Source: Peribacillus sp044761665 (lineage in GTDB: Bacteria; Bacillota; Bacilli; Bacillales; DSM-1321). From it: a stretch of DNA of 64,000 nt. The notes below the pieces were generated by a model that saw only the letters and a program-made list of their open reading frames with translations, was not told where the DNA came from and did no database searches. Every line of letters begins with the position of its first letter. Position 1 is the stretch's first letter. Made by a program: the position numbers and the translations under genes. Below, one piece after another: positions 8,342-16,850 of this stretch. The stretch is from assembly GCF_044761665.1 (NCBI RefSeq), contig NZ_JBIWCW010000002.1:310001-374000 (forward strand), in the 5' to 3' direction.

Positions 8342-9151
8342 ATGATTATCAATCACAATATTGCAGCACTTAACACACATCGTCAGTTGAACAGTGCTTC
8401 AAATGCACAAGGTAAATCAATGGAGAAACTTTCTTCAGGATTACGTATTAACAAAGCTGGTGACGATGCGGCAGGCCTTTCAATTTCTGAAAAAATGCGT
8501 GGACAGATTCGTGGTCTTGACCAAGCTTCTCGTAACGCTCAAGACGGAATCTCTATGATTCAAACTGCAGAAGGTGCTTTGAACGAGGTACATGATATTC
8601 TCCAACGTATGCGTGAACTTTCCGTTCAATCTGCTAATGGAACGAATACTGCTGATGACTTAGCAGCTATCAAAGCAGAAGGCGTAGAACTTATTGATGA
8701 AGTTGACAGAATTTCTAAGACATCTAAGTTCAACGGTATCGAGTTAATCGGTGCTACAGCAGCAGACAAAGACTTACAAATCGGTGCTAATAATGGTGAA
8801 AAGATGACTCTTAAACTATCTACTACAAAAGCTGATACTGGTACTTTAGCTATCGCGGCACTAGACGTTTCCGCAGGTGGAGCTTCTACTGCTACTCTAG
8901 ACACAGCAATTAAAACTGTAAGTACAGCTCGTTCTTACCTCGGTGCTAACCAAAACCGCCTAGAACATACTATTAATAACTTGAATACTTCTTCTGAAAA
9001 CTTAACAGCGGCTGAATCTCGTATTCGTGACGTTGACATGGCTAAAGAAATGATGACGCAGACTAAGAATTCAATTCTTGCTCAAGCTTCTCAAGCTATG
9101 CTTGCACAAGCTAACCAACAGCCACAAGGCGTACTTCAACTTCTACGCTAA
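8342..9151 (+). CDS. hag: Flagellin
   Basis: 269 aa from ATG 8342 (9 nt after AAGGAGG); an upstream in-frame ATG at 8303 lies inside the CsrA hairpin and is not the start. The N-terminal D0/D1 (INHNIAALNTHRQLNSAS, KLSSGLRINKAGDDAAGL) and C-terminal D1/D0 (AESRIRDVDMAKEMM, QANQQPQGVLQLLR) are intact, joined by a short central region, so this is a minimal flagellin without a large D2/D3. Codons are strongly biased as expected for very high expression. Preceded by a perfect sigma-D promoter, followed by a strong terminator. Confidence 0.97.
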   Translation: MIINHNIAALNTHRQLNSASNAQGKSMEKLSSGLRINKAGDDAAGLSISEKMRGQIRGLDQASRNAQDGISMIQTAEGALNEVHDILQRMRELSVQSANGTNTADDLAAIKAEGVELIDEVDRISKTSKFNGIELIGATAADKDLQIGANNGEKMTLKLSTTKADTGTLAIAALDVSAGGASTATLDTAIKTVSTARSYLGANQNRLEHTINNLNTSSENLTAAESRIRDVDMAKEMMTQTKNSILAQASQAMLAQANQQPQGVLQLLR

Positions 9152-9161
9152 TAAAATTCAT

Positions 9162-9194
9162 AAAGAGAGGATGGGGAAAACCATCCTCTTTTTC
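9162..9194 (+). terminator. Terminator of hag
   Basis: AAGAGAGGATGG pairs with CCATCCTCTT around a short gaaaa-type loop and runs into a T tract. Confidence 0.85.
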
Positions 9195-9262
9195 GTGGGA
9201 CGATTTTTACATCTAATTTCATTAGTTAGGTAAACGTTAATAATAAAGAAGGAGTAATACAA

Positions 9263-10492
9263 ATGAAAACAAAGGTAGTAAACGGATTAATCCCCCTCTA
9301 TGTAAAAGAGTTTTCCTGTATAGGTTCTTCCTGCGAAGATACTTGTTGTTCGGGTTGGAAAGTACCGATTGATAATACAGCCTATAAAAAATATAATAAT
9401 GTGAAAGATAAAGAACTGAAAACAAAGATAAAAGAGAATATTACACGAAACAGAAATAATCCGACGAAAGATTATATGGCGAGTTTTATAATGGGTAGTA
9501 AAGGTTGCTCTTTACAAGATGAGAAAGGGTTATGTGAAATCCATTCGAAACTAGGCGAGTCTTTCCTATGTAATACGTGTGCGGTTTATCCGAGGGTAAA
9601 TAACTTAGTGAACGGAGTAACGGAACAGACTTTGACCGTTTCATGCCCCGAAGCAGCAAGACTAGTATTGTTAAATAAGAATGGAATTGAATTTGAGCAA
9701 ACAAAACTAGAAATGAAACGTGATGTTTACGTGTACGTTGCTAGAACTAATAAAGAAGAAATAAAAGATTGGACTGACCTATTTGACGAATATCGGTATG
9801 TGACGATATTGATACTACAACATCGCCAATATTCATTAGAGGAACGTTTGCTTCTCTTAGGGTTGATGTATAATGAAATTGATGAAAATGTAAAGAGTGG
9901 TAATTTAAATAATATACCGACCGTTCTAGGTGAGTACCTAGAAGCATTAGACAAAAAGGATTTAAAGGAAGCGTTAAAGACTGTAAATCATAGAAAAGAT
10001 ATTCAGTTACGTATCTGTCGAGAACTGCTTCTTGTTCGAATGTCTAGTGGTATTTATGCGGACCGCTATATAGAATGTTTGAGAGAAATGTCGGAAGGGT
10101 TAAATATATCTAAGACAACTACTGACGATGAAGTGCTTGAAAGCTATGAGTCTGCTTATGAGTTATACTATAAACCATTTATGGTAGAAAACGAGTACTT
10201 GTTGGAAAATTACCTCGTAAACTATGTATTTAAGAACTGTATGCCGATTGAAGAGAAGAACCCTTTCGACAGTTACTCAAAGATGGTTTTACATTACGCT
10301 CTATTGAAAATTCACTTAATCGGAATGTCAAATTTTCATAAAGGTTTATCTAGCGAATTAGTAGTCAAGCTAGTTCAATCTTTATCTAAAACTTATGAGC
10401 ATTCTACATTTTTCTTAGATGAAATCAAAAAATCTCTGCAAGACGGTAATATGATGAATTTAACTTATATGTCTATTTTAATTAATAATTAG
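9263..10492 (+). CDS. fliB: Flagellin lysine-N-methylase FliB
   Basis: 409 aa. Conserved cysteines at residues 19, 24, 28, 29, 82, 91, 103, 106 and 128 (FSCIGSSCEDTCCSGW, GCSLQDEKGLC, LCNTCAVYPR, SCPEAAR) match the FliB/YkgJ-type Fe-S or zinc-cysteine signature. FliB proteins N-methylate lysines on flagellin. The gene follows hag after a terminator, with its own AAGAAGGAG ribosome site. A second, broken copy follows the second flagellin gene at 17771, which strengthens the functional link. Confidence 0.85.
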   Translation: MKTKVVNGLIPLYVKEFSCIGSSCEDTCCSGWKVPIDNTAYKKYNNVKDKELKTKIKENITRNRNNPTKDYMASFIMGSKGCSLQDEKGLCEIHSKLGESFLCNTCAVYPRVNNLVNGVTEQTLTVSCPEAARLVLLNKNGIEFEQTKLEMKRDVYVYVARTNKEEIKDWTDLFDEYRYVTILILQHRQYSLEERLLLLGLMYNEIDENVKSGNLNNIPTVLGEYLEALDKKDLKEALKTVNHRKDIQLRICRELLLVRMSSGIYADRYIECLREMSEGLNISKTTTDDEVLESYESAYELYYKPFMVENEYLLENYLVNYVFKNCMPIEEKNPFDSYSKMVLHYALLKIHLIGMSNFHKGLSSELVVKLVQSLSKTYEHSTFFLDEIKKSLQDGNMMNLTYMSILINN

Positions 10493-10500
10493 TAGAAGGA

Positions 10501-10735
10501 GGGTGTCCCAAAATCGGAGAACGAAACAGCTTTTCCAAAACCGATTCGAATGCCTCTTTCATGTGAATGAAAGAGGACCAGATTAACGGCCAATTGAAGC
10601 CCGGTTATAATGTACAAGTTCGGACGAAAATTCAATTTGTGGTGATTTTCAGTCTTCATTAACGAGCCCGTGATCCAGACAAACGGAATTTTCATCAATT
10701 GTCGCTGCGGGGCCACTCAAAAAACATCACAGACT
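10501..10735 (+). mobile_element. Relic of an IS1182-type insertion sequence
   Basis: It begins with the terminal-repeat-like GGGTGTCCCAAAA (10501-10513). From 10540 a decayed frame reads TDSNASFM, stop, MKEDQINGQLKPGYNVQ, then a poorly preserved stretch, another stop and further decay. LKPGYNVQ followed by a QFV strand is characteristic of IS1182-family transposases. Most of the transposase is missing. Confidence 0.65.
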
Positions 10736-11148
10736 GGGCCTTATTTGTGTAGCCCACTACCTAAAGAAGTGGGATTCCAAGATTTATCATTCACCAGAAA
10801 CAGCAAAAACGAAATCTCCTCTTAATTTACCTCTAATACTTCCTAGAACATCTAAATACGTGCTCGAAAGAAAAAACTGACTCAAGAAATCGTCATTCAA
10901 CGACCTTTTGAGTCAGCGTCTTCATAAAATAATGCATAGAGTACAGATTTGTAATGTATGTTATGAAGAAGGGGGGAGTCGATTAATTTAGTTTTTTACA
11001 AAATACTCTCTTTTTAAAGGAGAATAAAGCTTTATTTCAATCTGGTAAATTTGCAGGAATAGGTATAGAACTAATTTTACGAAATGTCACTGAAGGACTT
11101 AGGACTATTATAGTGTGCATGTGTATTGCGTCAATTATAAATTACTTG

Positions 11149-11178
11149 AAAAGACTCTAGTTTACTAGGGTCTCTTTT
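11149..11178 (+). terminator. Terminator-like hairpin
   Basis: GACTCTAG-ttta-CTAGGGTC followed by TCTTTT. Its 3' half TTTACTAGGGT also occurs near 19233 and a similar arm near 23020, so related terminators recur across the island. Confidence 0.55.
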
Positions 11179-11257
11179 ACATATAGAGGTAATGAAATAG
11201 AACGAAAGCATATATTATATACAAGAACATGTATTCATCTGATGTTCACAAAAACTA

Positions 11258-11287
11258 GGCTTCTCTCTTCGGAGGGAAGTCCTTTTT
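11258..11287 (+). terminator. Terminator-like hairpin before the element genes
   Basis: An imperfect stem GGCTTCTCTC-ttcg-GAGGGAAGTCC followed by T5, just upstream of the gene at 11310. Confidence 0.5.
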
Positions 11288-11309
11288 CAATTGATAAGGA
11301 GGAAATTAA

Positions 11310-11702
11310 ATGAAGATACTGGACGAATATAGTGATTTACATCAGCTAAGTGAAAAAAGAATTCCGCATGAAGTGAGACGGTACATTGTGCAAGAATGGA
11401 TACAATTTTACAATGCCCTTTCGGTTGACGAGCATGTGGAGGATTTTGACATGAGTAGGCACTGCCGAATGGTTCTCCTAGAAACATCGGAGGATGATAT
11501 CGAGTTGATTGGATTGCCTAGCAGCTTGCTTGATTGCACAGTGGAGTTCGTGGAGTTAGTGACCATTGAAGAAAGTATTTCGATGTACCGAACCTTCATC
11601 CTAAATGACAATGAAAGTGGAATCATGTTGTACTCCATTGTTGGAACATTAGGTGATGAAACAGAAAGCTTTTTAGCTGAACAAGCAGAACATGTAGAAT
11701 AG
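11310..11702 (+). CDS. Hypothetical protein of the integrative element
   Basis: 130 aa, acidic, no signal peptide and no membrane segment. The start ATG follows an excellent ATAAGGAGG at 10 nt. Not recognised. The middle contains an ETSEDDIELIGLPSS stretch suggesting a small alpha/beta protein. It stands alone between two terminators and may be cargo or a regulator of the element that follows. Confidence 0.6.
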   Translation: MKILDEYSDLHQLSEKRIPHEVRRYIVQEWIQFYNALSVDEHVEDFDMSRHCRMVLLETSEDDIELIGLPSSLLDCTVEFVELVTIEESISMYRTFILNDNESGIMLYSIVGTLGDETESFLAEQAEHVE

Positions 11703-11707
11703 CGCAT

Positions 11708-11738
11708 CAATCTCAGAAATGGGATTGGGGTATTTTTA
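11708..11738 (+). terminator. Terminator after the 11310 gene
   Basis: CAATC-tcagaaatgg-GATTG followed by a T-rich stretch. Confidence 0.5.
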
Positions 11739-11800
11739 TTTTGACAATCTATCAAGCGAATAACAGTAAATAATTAGAGTTACTAGTAGGAGGAGAAAAG

Positions 11801-12172
11801 ATGATGTATGTGGACTGGTTTGTAGGAACAATGCAAAAGACGTTTAATATCGAAGTCAAAAGAGAAGATATCAACTTTACCACTGATAATCATTGTCTTG
11901 TTACACAGTCATTCCTTATGGCACAAGGTGTAAACTTTTTACTTGAAAAGTTGATTGACACCACAATTGGGGAGGGGGATGAAGAAATAGAATTAGGGAA
12001 TCTGGAGGGTATGTGCTGCGGGATTAAAGTTGAACACAAATTCTGGAATGACAGAGTTTTTGCAAATGTTGTAGATGTTTGCTCGGTAGATGAACTTCAA
12101 AAGTCTAGGAGCAACAAATCAGCTATACCGACTAAGGTAATCAAGGACCTGGATGATTTAGACATTATTTAA
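11801..12172 (+). CDS. Hypothetical protein upstream of the primase-helicase gene
   Basis: 123 aa, acidic, starting MMYVDWFVGTMQKTFNIEVK behind TAGGAGGAGAAAAG. Not recognised. A decayed copy of its 5' end, including the same ribosome site, lies at 19779 (VAGTMKKILNIEVKRED in a shifted frame), so the gene belongs to a type of element that visited this locus at least twice. Position before a replication gene hints at an accessory replication or single-strand-binding role, but this is inference only. Confidence 0.6.
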   Translation: MMYVDWFVGTMQKTFNIEVKREDINFTTDNHCLVTQSFLMAQGVNFLLEKLIDTTIGEGDEEIELGNLEGMCCGIKVEHKFWNDRVFANVVDVCSVDELQKSRSNKSAIPTKVIKDLDDLDII

Positions 12173-12202
12173 AAAGGGGTCTTCCCACCACACCCTAACG
12201 AA

Positions 12203-12241
12203 GCAACAGTACCGACTATAGTGACAAAGGTTGCTATAGTC
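12203..12241 (+). repeat. Overlapping inverted repeats upstream of the primase gene
   Basis: GACTATAG (12214-12221) pairs with CTATAGTC (12234-12241), while GCAAC (12203-12207) can instead pair with GTTGC (12230-12234); the two folds share bases and exclude each other. A related segment follows the primase gene (GGTTGCTA, then ACGCTA..TGAG). Confidence 0.5.
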
Positions 12242-12289
12242 CCTACTTACGCTACATGAGACAAACACAAATAAGGAGTCGATACGATA

Positions 12290-14905
12290 ATGGCATATAC
12301 AGAAGTAAAAACAACAGAAGAAATGATTATGGAATCTCTTTCTATACTGAAAAGAGATGGAGAGGTAACAGAATTACGTATAATGAAAACGACTAAAGGA
12401 ACGGTTAGTGGCTATTTTAGCAATGACAAAAAGCTAGCAGATATTGCAGCGGCATACGATGGAAAAGTTCCAGCAATCTATTTAACACTAAATCCAGTGA
12501 AGCCTGATTTGCTTTCCAGAGCGGCAAACCGTGCTGTCCGACCAAAAAATACAACATCTGATGCGGACATTAAATGCAGACGTTGGTTTCCGATTGATTT
12601 TGACCCAGTACGTCCAACAGGTATTTCATCAACGGAAGAAGAACATCAAGCTGCTATTACAAGGGCAAAAGAAGTGAAACAGTTTTTGAAAGAAAAGGGA
12701 TGGAATGAACCAATTTTGGCGGATAGTGGGAATGGTGCTCATCTATTATACGCTGTTGACCTTCCGAACGATGATGAAAGTAAGATGCTCATCAAAACAG
12801 CATTAGAAGCATTGGACTTTCAATTCAGTAATGAAGCAGTCAATGTTGATAAAGGGGTATTTAATGCCGCTCGAATTTGGAAGCTTTATGGGACGATGGC
12901 AGGTAAAGGAGACCATACAGATGAACGACCACATCGATTGTCTCAAATACTGTCGTATCCAAAAGAACTGAAAGAGGTATCGAAGGAACAACTGCAGGTA
13001 TTAGCCTCTATTTGTCCAACCATTTCCCTCAAAGGAAAATCAACTTCCAAAAAGAGCAATACTGAAGCAGGGTTCAATCTAGAAGAATTCATTGAAGAAC
13101 ATGAACTGGATGTAGTATTTACCGCTCCATGGCAAAAAGGAGCAACAAAGTATGTATTGTCAACTTGTCCTTGGAATGAAAGCCACACAAATAAAAGTGC
13201 TTATGTTATCCAATTTGAAAACGGAGGTATTGCTGCAGGATGCCATCATAATAGCTGTTCGGAAGAAAACTGGCAGACATTACGGAAGAAATTTGACCCC
13301 AGCTGGAATCCTTCATCCCAAGAAGAATCAAAAAAGGAATCGCAAGCAGACATTTTGATTCGGGTATGTGATGAAGCTAAGTTTTTCCAAAGTGATTTGG
13401 GAGAAGCTTATGCAGCGGTGATTCTCAATGGTCACAAGGAAGTCTTGAAAGTGAAAAGTAAGAAATTCAAAATGTGGCTAACCAAGCAATATTATGACAC
13501 AACGAAAAGAGCACCAACCAGTGATGCAATGAATCAAGCACTTGGTGTTATGGAAATGAAAGCCGCTTTTGATGGGGATGAACATAGTTTGCAGTTACGA
13601 GTGGCAGAAAAAGACGGTGATTTTTATTATGACCTAGCGAATGATGATTGGAGTGTTGTAAAGATAGAGCCTAGTGCTTGTCGTGTATTAAAAGACCCTC
13701 CCATCCTATTTACCCGTAATAAGAATACTAAAGGACAAGTTTTTCCTGACTTTGGCGGGGACTTAAAGCAATTACTAAACCATGTACGCATTAAAAATGA
13801 AGATGACCAAATTCTTTATCTTGCTTATGTTGTAACATGCTTTATTCCGAACATACCGCATGCTGTCTTAGTGTTTAGCGGTGAAAAGGGAGCATCGAAG
13901 TCCACTTCTATGCGATTAACTAGACAAATCGTTGACCCAGCTGTTCAAGAATTATTATCCATGCCTAATAGTTTGCAAGACTTAGCACTATCATTAGCTA
14001 ACAACTATATGCCATCTTTCGATAATTTGGATGGCCTATCAGCTGAAAAAAGTGACCTCTTATGTATTGCTTCTACAGGTGGCGGGTTTAGCAAAAGGAC
14101 ATTATTTACAGATGATGATGAAACACTTCTTGACCTTCGCCGATGTGTTGGATTAACAGGTATCAATGTAGTGGTTACAAGGGCGGATTTAATTGACCGT
14201 TCTATCATTATTGAATTGGACCGTATTCCTGAAGACGAACGGAAAGAGGAGCGGGAAGTGTGGGAAGCTTTCGAAGTAGATAGGGCAGGTATTGTGGGTG
14301 GAGCATTGCAGACTTTAGCAAATGCAATGGCAATTTTCCCTGATGTAAAGTTAGACAAGCTTCCAAGGATGGCAGATTTCACTCGCTGGGGTTATGCCAT
14401 TGCGGAAGTATTAGGATATGGAGGCGAGCGATTCCTACAAGCATACCGTAATAATCGTAATCAATCGAATGAAGAAGCTATCTCTTCACATCCAGTTGCT
14501 GCGTCAGTTGTTGCTTTGATGAAAGACAATCAAACATGGTCGGGTTCCGTTGCTAGTTTGCTAAATGAACTTGAACGAGTAGCCTTCCAAGAAAAAATCA
14601 ATACGAATGTCAAGACATTCCCAAAAGCGGCTCACATTTTAAGCAGAAGGCTAAAAGAAGTGAAGTCTAATCTTGAAGATGTGGGAATTACATTTGACAT
14701 CCGACATGCAGGGGACTCAAAAAAGATATCCATCAAAAAGTCTGGAAGCAAGGTTATTCCAATTCGTCCTCAACAAGAAACATTGAAACTTACAGGGACT
14801 GATTCAAATGTAGCCATAGATGCTGAACTATCGGAGGACTACAACGAATTTGAGGGATGGGAATCATCCACTTGTACCAACCGTAGTGTCAGTAGCGAAG
14901 GATAG
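12290..14905 (+). CDS. Primase-helicase fusion: AEP primase, zinc motif, D5/VapE-like ATPase
   Basis: 871 aa. The N-terminal part carries archaeo-eukaryotic primase motifs: WFPIDFDPVRP (res. 99-109, metal ligands D103/D105), SGNGAHLLY (146-154, His151) and VDKGVFNAARIWKLYGT (186-202). A zinc-type cluster follows (C293, H299, C318, H319, H320, C323). The C-terminal part is an SF3/D5-like helicase with Walker A GEKGASKST (531-539), a Walker-B-like SFDNLD and GGGFSKRTLF. Such fusions start replication of phages, satellites and integrative plasmids. The ATG has GGAG 11 nt upstream. A 12-bp stem overlaps the stop codon. The adjacent tyrosine recombinase supports an integrating replicon. Confidence 0.82.
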   Translation: MAYTEVKTTEEMIMESLSILKRDGEVTELRIMKTTKGTVSGYFSNDKKLADIAAAYDGKVPAIYLTLNPVKPDLLSRAANRAVRPKNTTSDADIKCRRWFPIDFDPVRPTGISSTEEEHQAAITRAKEVKQFLKEKGWNEPILADSGNGAHLLYAVDLPNDDESKMLIKTALEALDFQFSNEAVNVDKGVFNAARIWKLYGTMAGKGDHTDERPHRLSQILSYPKELKEVSKEQLQVLASICPTISLKGKSTSKKSNTEAGFNLEEFIEEHELDVVFTAPWQKGATKYVLSTCPWNESHTNKSAYVIQFENGGIAAGCHHNSCSEENWQTLRKKFDPSWNPSSQEESKKESQADILIRVCDEAKFFQSDLGEAYAAVILNGHKEVLKVKSKKFKMWLTKQYYDTTKRAPTSDAMNQALGVMEMKAAFDGDEHSLQLRVAEKDGDFYYDLANDDWSVVKIEPSACRVLKDPPILFTRNKNTKGQVFPDFGGDLKQLLNHVRIKNEDDQILYLAYVVTCFIPNIPHAVLVFSGEKGASKSTSMRLTRQIVDPAVQELLSMPNSLQDLALSLANNYMPSFDNLDGLSAEKSDLLCIASTGGGFSKRTLFTDDDETLLDLRRCVGLTGINVVVTRADLIDRSIIIELDRIPEDERKEEREVWEAFEVDRAGIVGGALQTLANAMAIFPDVKLDKLPRMADFTRWGYAIAEVLGYGGERFLQAYRNNRNQSNEEAISSHPVAASVVALMKDNQTWSGSVASLLNELERVAFQEKINTNVKTFPKAAHILSRRLKEVKSNLEDVGITFDIRHAGDSKKISIKKSGSKVIPIRPQQETLKLTGTDSNVAIDAELSEDYNEFEGWESSTCTNRSVSSEG

Positions 14906-14921
14906 GGTTGCTACTGACGCT
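14885..14921 (+). repeat. Inverted repeat overlapping the primase stop codon
   Basis: AGTGTCAGTAGC pairs with GCTACTGACGCT (12 bp with one G-T pair); the stop codon is in the loop. No T tract follows, so it is not a standard terminator. Confidence 0.55.
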
Positions 14922-15004
14922 ATGTGAGGTAACACCTACCCGAATCAAAAGAAGAATCTAAAATTATATTATTACTTTGAACTAATTGGAAAGGGGATGT
15001 TTAC

Positions 15005-15862
15005 ATGTTATTTGTAGAATCACTTGAACGGTTTGGGAAATATCAAGCAAACATTGAGCGAAGTCCAGTCACTATACGAGCCTATTTTGAAGATTTAACA
15101 CTTTTAAATCGTTTTCTTGAAGAGAAATACAACAGTCCAGTTTACTTGGAGGACATTACACAAGAAGATGTGGAAGAGTATCTTTATTATCTTAAAGAGG
15201 TTAAGGGTAACCAGCCGATTAGTAGGAAACGTGTGTTAGGATGCATGCGGTCATTCTTCGGCTATGCTTACAAAAGCGAGTGGTGTGACAAGAATGTTAC
15301 AGCAAAATTGGAGTCAATCAAATGTCAGCAAAAAGAACGGCATTATCTATCTGAGGAAGAGGTCAATCACTTTGTGAATGCCATCCAACATGACCTCGTT
15401 CGTTTAGTCGCACAAACTCTTTATTACACTGGTATGCGTATTTCCGAATGTCTGTGTCTTCAGGTAGAAGATGTCAATTTGGAAGACAATCTGATTTATA
15501 TTAGACACGGGAAGGGGAACAAAGACCGCTTTGTGCCAATCAATTCAAAATTGAAGGAATTGCTAGTGGATTACAACGAGAACTGGAGAGTTGTTTCAGA
15601 CAATTTCTTTGCCACAAGAATTTCAGGTGCTCTTTCACCTACAAGAGTTGCAAAGGTGTTTAGTGATACAAGGAAGTCACTAGGATGGAAAAAACAAGTG
15701 ACCGCACATATCCTACGCCATTCTTTTGCATCCAAGCTAGTCAAAAACGATGTTCATTTAGTTAAGATTTCAAAACTATTAGGACACAGTAGTCTAAAAA
15801 CAACGAGTATATACGTCCACAGCAACATGGATGATTTGAAAGATGCTGTTAATACGCTGTAA
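15005..15862 (+). CDS. Tyrosine recombinase/integrase (XerC-like)
   Basis: 285 aa. Residues 1-100 form the SAM-like core-binding domain (SPVTIRAYFEDLTLLNRFLEE). The catalytic set is complete: R145 (TGMRISE), the beta-hairpin lysine near K171, H235 and R238 (HILRHSF), H261 (LGHSS) and Y270 (TSIYVHSN). It would carry out site-specific integration and excision of the element. AAAGGGG lies 8 nt before the ATG and the next gene begins 15 nt after it, so the two form one unit. An older truncated integrase of another subfamily lies at 20345. Confidence 0.9.
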   Translation: MLFVESLERFGKYQANIERSPVTIRAYFEDLTLLNRFLEEKYNSPVYLEDITQEDVEEYLYYLKEVKGNQPISRKRVLGCMRSFFGYAYKSEWCDKNVTAKLESIKCQQKERHYLSEEEVNHFVNAIQHDLVRLVAQTLYYTGMRISECLCLQVEDVNLEDNLIYIRHGKGNKDRFVPINSKLKELLVDYNENWRVVSDNFFATRISGALSPTRVAKVFSDTRKSLGWKKQVTAHILRHSFASKLVKNDVHLVKISKLLGHSSLKTTSIYVHSNMDDLKDAVNTL

Positions 15863-15877
15863 AAGGAGGAGTAACCA

Positions 15878-16651
15878 ATGACTAATGCAGAAGCATTGCA
15901 ACCTATTTATGATGATAAGGTTAAAGGAATCTTAAAACTACTAGGGGAAGGTTTTTCAAGGGATGAGGTGGCTGAACAGTATCGCTATTCAACCTATCGT
16001 TCGATGGATAGCTATATGAGTCGCAAGAATTTTGTTTGGGACAAGCGAAAAGAAACCTATGTACCAGCGGATGCAATCAAGGCTACGTTGGAAACAATGG
16101 TGAACTTTGCATCCGACAAGGTTCGAAGAGTAGTGATGGAACTAAACAAGGAAGGAGCGGATTTGAAGGAGGTTGCATTGAAGGTAGGATTCGAAAATCA
16201 TTTTGAAATGGCTCGTTACATGAAATCGAAAGGATTTGAATGGTCACAGGAAGCAGGGAATTATCTCTCTACTTCCCCTACAAAGCCTAAAAATGAGGAA
16301 AATGTTGCTCTTGCAAGTAGTGAAGGTACTTTGGAGAGTTCTCTTTCTATCGGAAATGGTGATGTTGAACAATTTACAGCTTTACTAGAATGGTTAGCAT
16401 CGAACAAGGATGGCTTGCAAAGTCTGTTAGGAGCGTCAGTAGCGACAGGACAGATTCCCCGTTTCACTCTACAAGGATTATTTGCGACAAAATCAGTCCA
16501 CATGACGAACGTTTTAGACCAAATGGTTCGGGATTTTAGCAAGGAAAAGAACATCAATCAGCGGGAGATTTTTGAGGTAGCATTGATTGAGTTCTTTCAG
16601 AAGTATGGATATGCTCGTGAAGTCGAGATTTTGTTGCAAAAAAATGCCTAG
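15878..16651 (+). CDS. Recombinase-linked protein with two tandem ~50-aa repeats
   Basis: 257 aa, strong AAAAGGAGG ribosome site. Two internal repeats are visible: residues ~12-63 and ~72-127 share DKV, EG, EVA, a central Y/F, M..YM..K.F.W and a closing Y. The spacing suggests a pair of helix-turn-helix-like units. The C-terminal ~45 residues (TNVLDQMVRDFSKEK, then IFEVALIEFFQKYG) look like a ribbon-helix-helix or oligomerisation tail. Not recognised as a named family. Being coupled to the integrase gene, it may be a directionality or accessory DNA-binding factor (inference). Confidence 0.65.
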   Translation: MTNAEALQPIYDDKVKGILKLLGEGFSRDEVAEQYRYSTYRSMDSYMSRKNFVWDKRKETYVPADAIKATLETMVNFASDKVRRVVMELNKEGADLKEVALKVGFENHFEMARYMKSKGFEWSQEAGNYLSTSPTKPKNEENVALASSEGTLESSLSIGNGDVEQFTALLEWLASNKDGLQSLLGASVATGQIPRFTLQGLFATKSVHMTNVLDQMVRDFSKEKNINQREIFEVALIEFFQKYGYAREVEILLQKNA

Positions 16652-16665
16652 CAAATGGATTACTA

Positions 16666-16728
16666 ATGGAAGAGATGATGAACAGGTCTAATGGTTTCCT
16701 ACTGAATCCCTGTTTTTCACTCTTCCAT
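16666..16728 (+). repeat. Nested inverted repeat after the integrase operon
   Basis: Outer arms ATGGAAGAG (16666-16674) and CTCTTCCAT (16720-16728) are perfect; inner arms AACAGG (16681-16686) and CCTGTT (16709-16714) pair too. It may be a terminator or a recombinase-binding site at the element's right end. Confidence 0.6.
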
Positions 16729-16738
16729 TTTCTTATGC

Positions 16739-16790
16739 TTACCTAATGTTTTGGAACGAGTTCTTTCCATTATACTTAGTTTACCTAATG
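16739..16790 (+). repeat. Direct repeat TTACCTAATG near the element's right end
   Basis: TTACCTAATG occurs at 16739-16748 and 16781-16790, with weaker cognates TTACTAATGG (about 16660) and TCTAATGG (about 16687). Repeated short sites of this kind beside an integrase operon fit arm-type recombinase sites (inference). Confidence 0.5.
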
Positions 16791-16850
16791 ATGGACCTTC
16801 ACTTTCTGCAAATACCTTGAGTCACATGGGTTTCTCGTTTAGGAAGAATT

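Larger units (their letters stand above)
10736..11309. other. Gene-poor stretch between the IS relic and the integrative element
   Basis: No convincing gene. It holds an inverted repeat CCCACT...AGTGGG (10752-10772), a stem TGACTCAA...TTGAGTCA (about 10879-10916), and an open frame without a normal start codon ending at 11160. Two terminator-like hairpins close it (entered separately). The left end of the downstream element probably lies here, but no boundary repeat could be fixed. Confidence 0.5.

Noticed and set aside
10489..10716. 75-codon minus-strand frame over the IS relic
   Set aside because: The plus strand carries recognisable IS1182 transposase residues (MKEDQINGQLKPGYNVQ), so the minus frame is a shadow.
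10985..11160. Open plus-strand frame ending IINYLKRL before the terminator at 11149
   Set aside because: No ATG, GTG or TTG with a ribosome site and no recognisable similarity.
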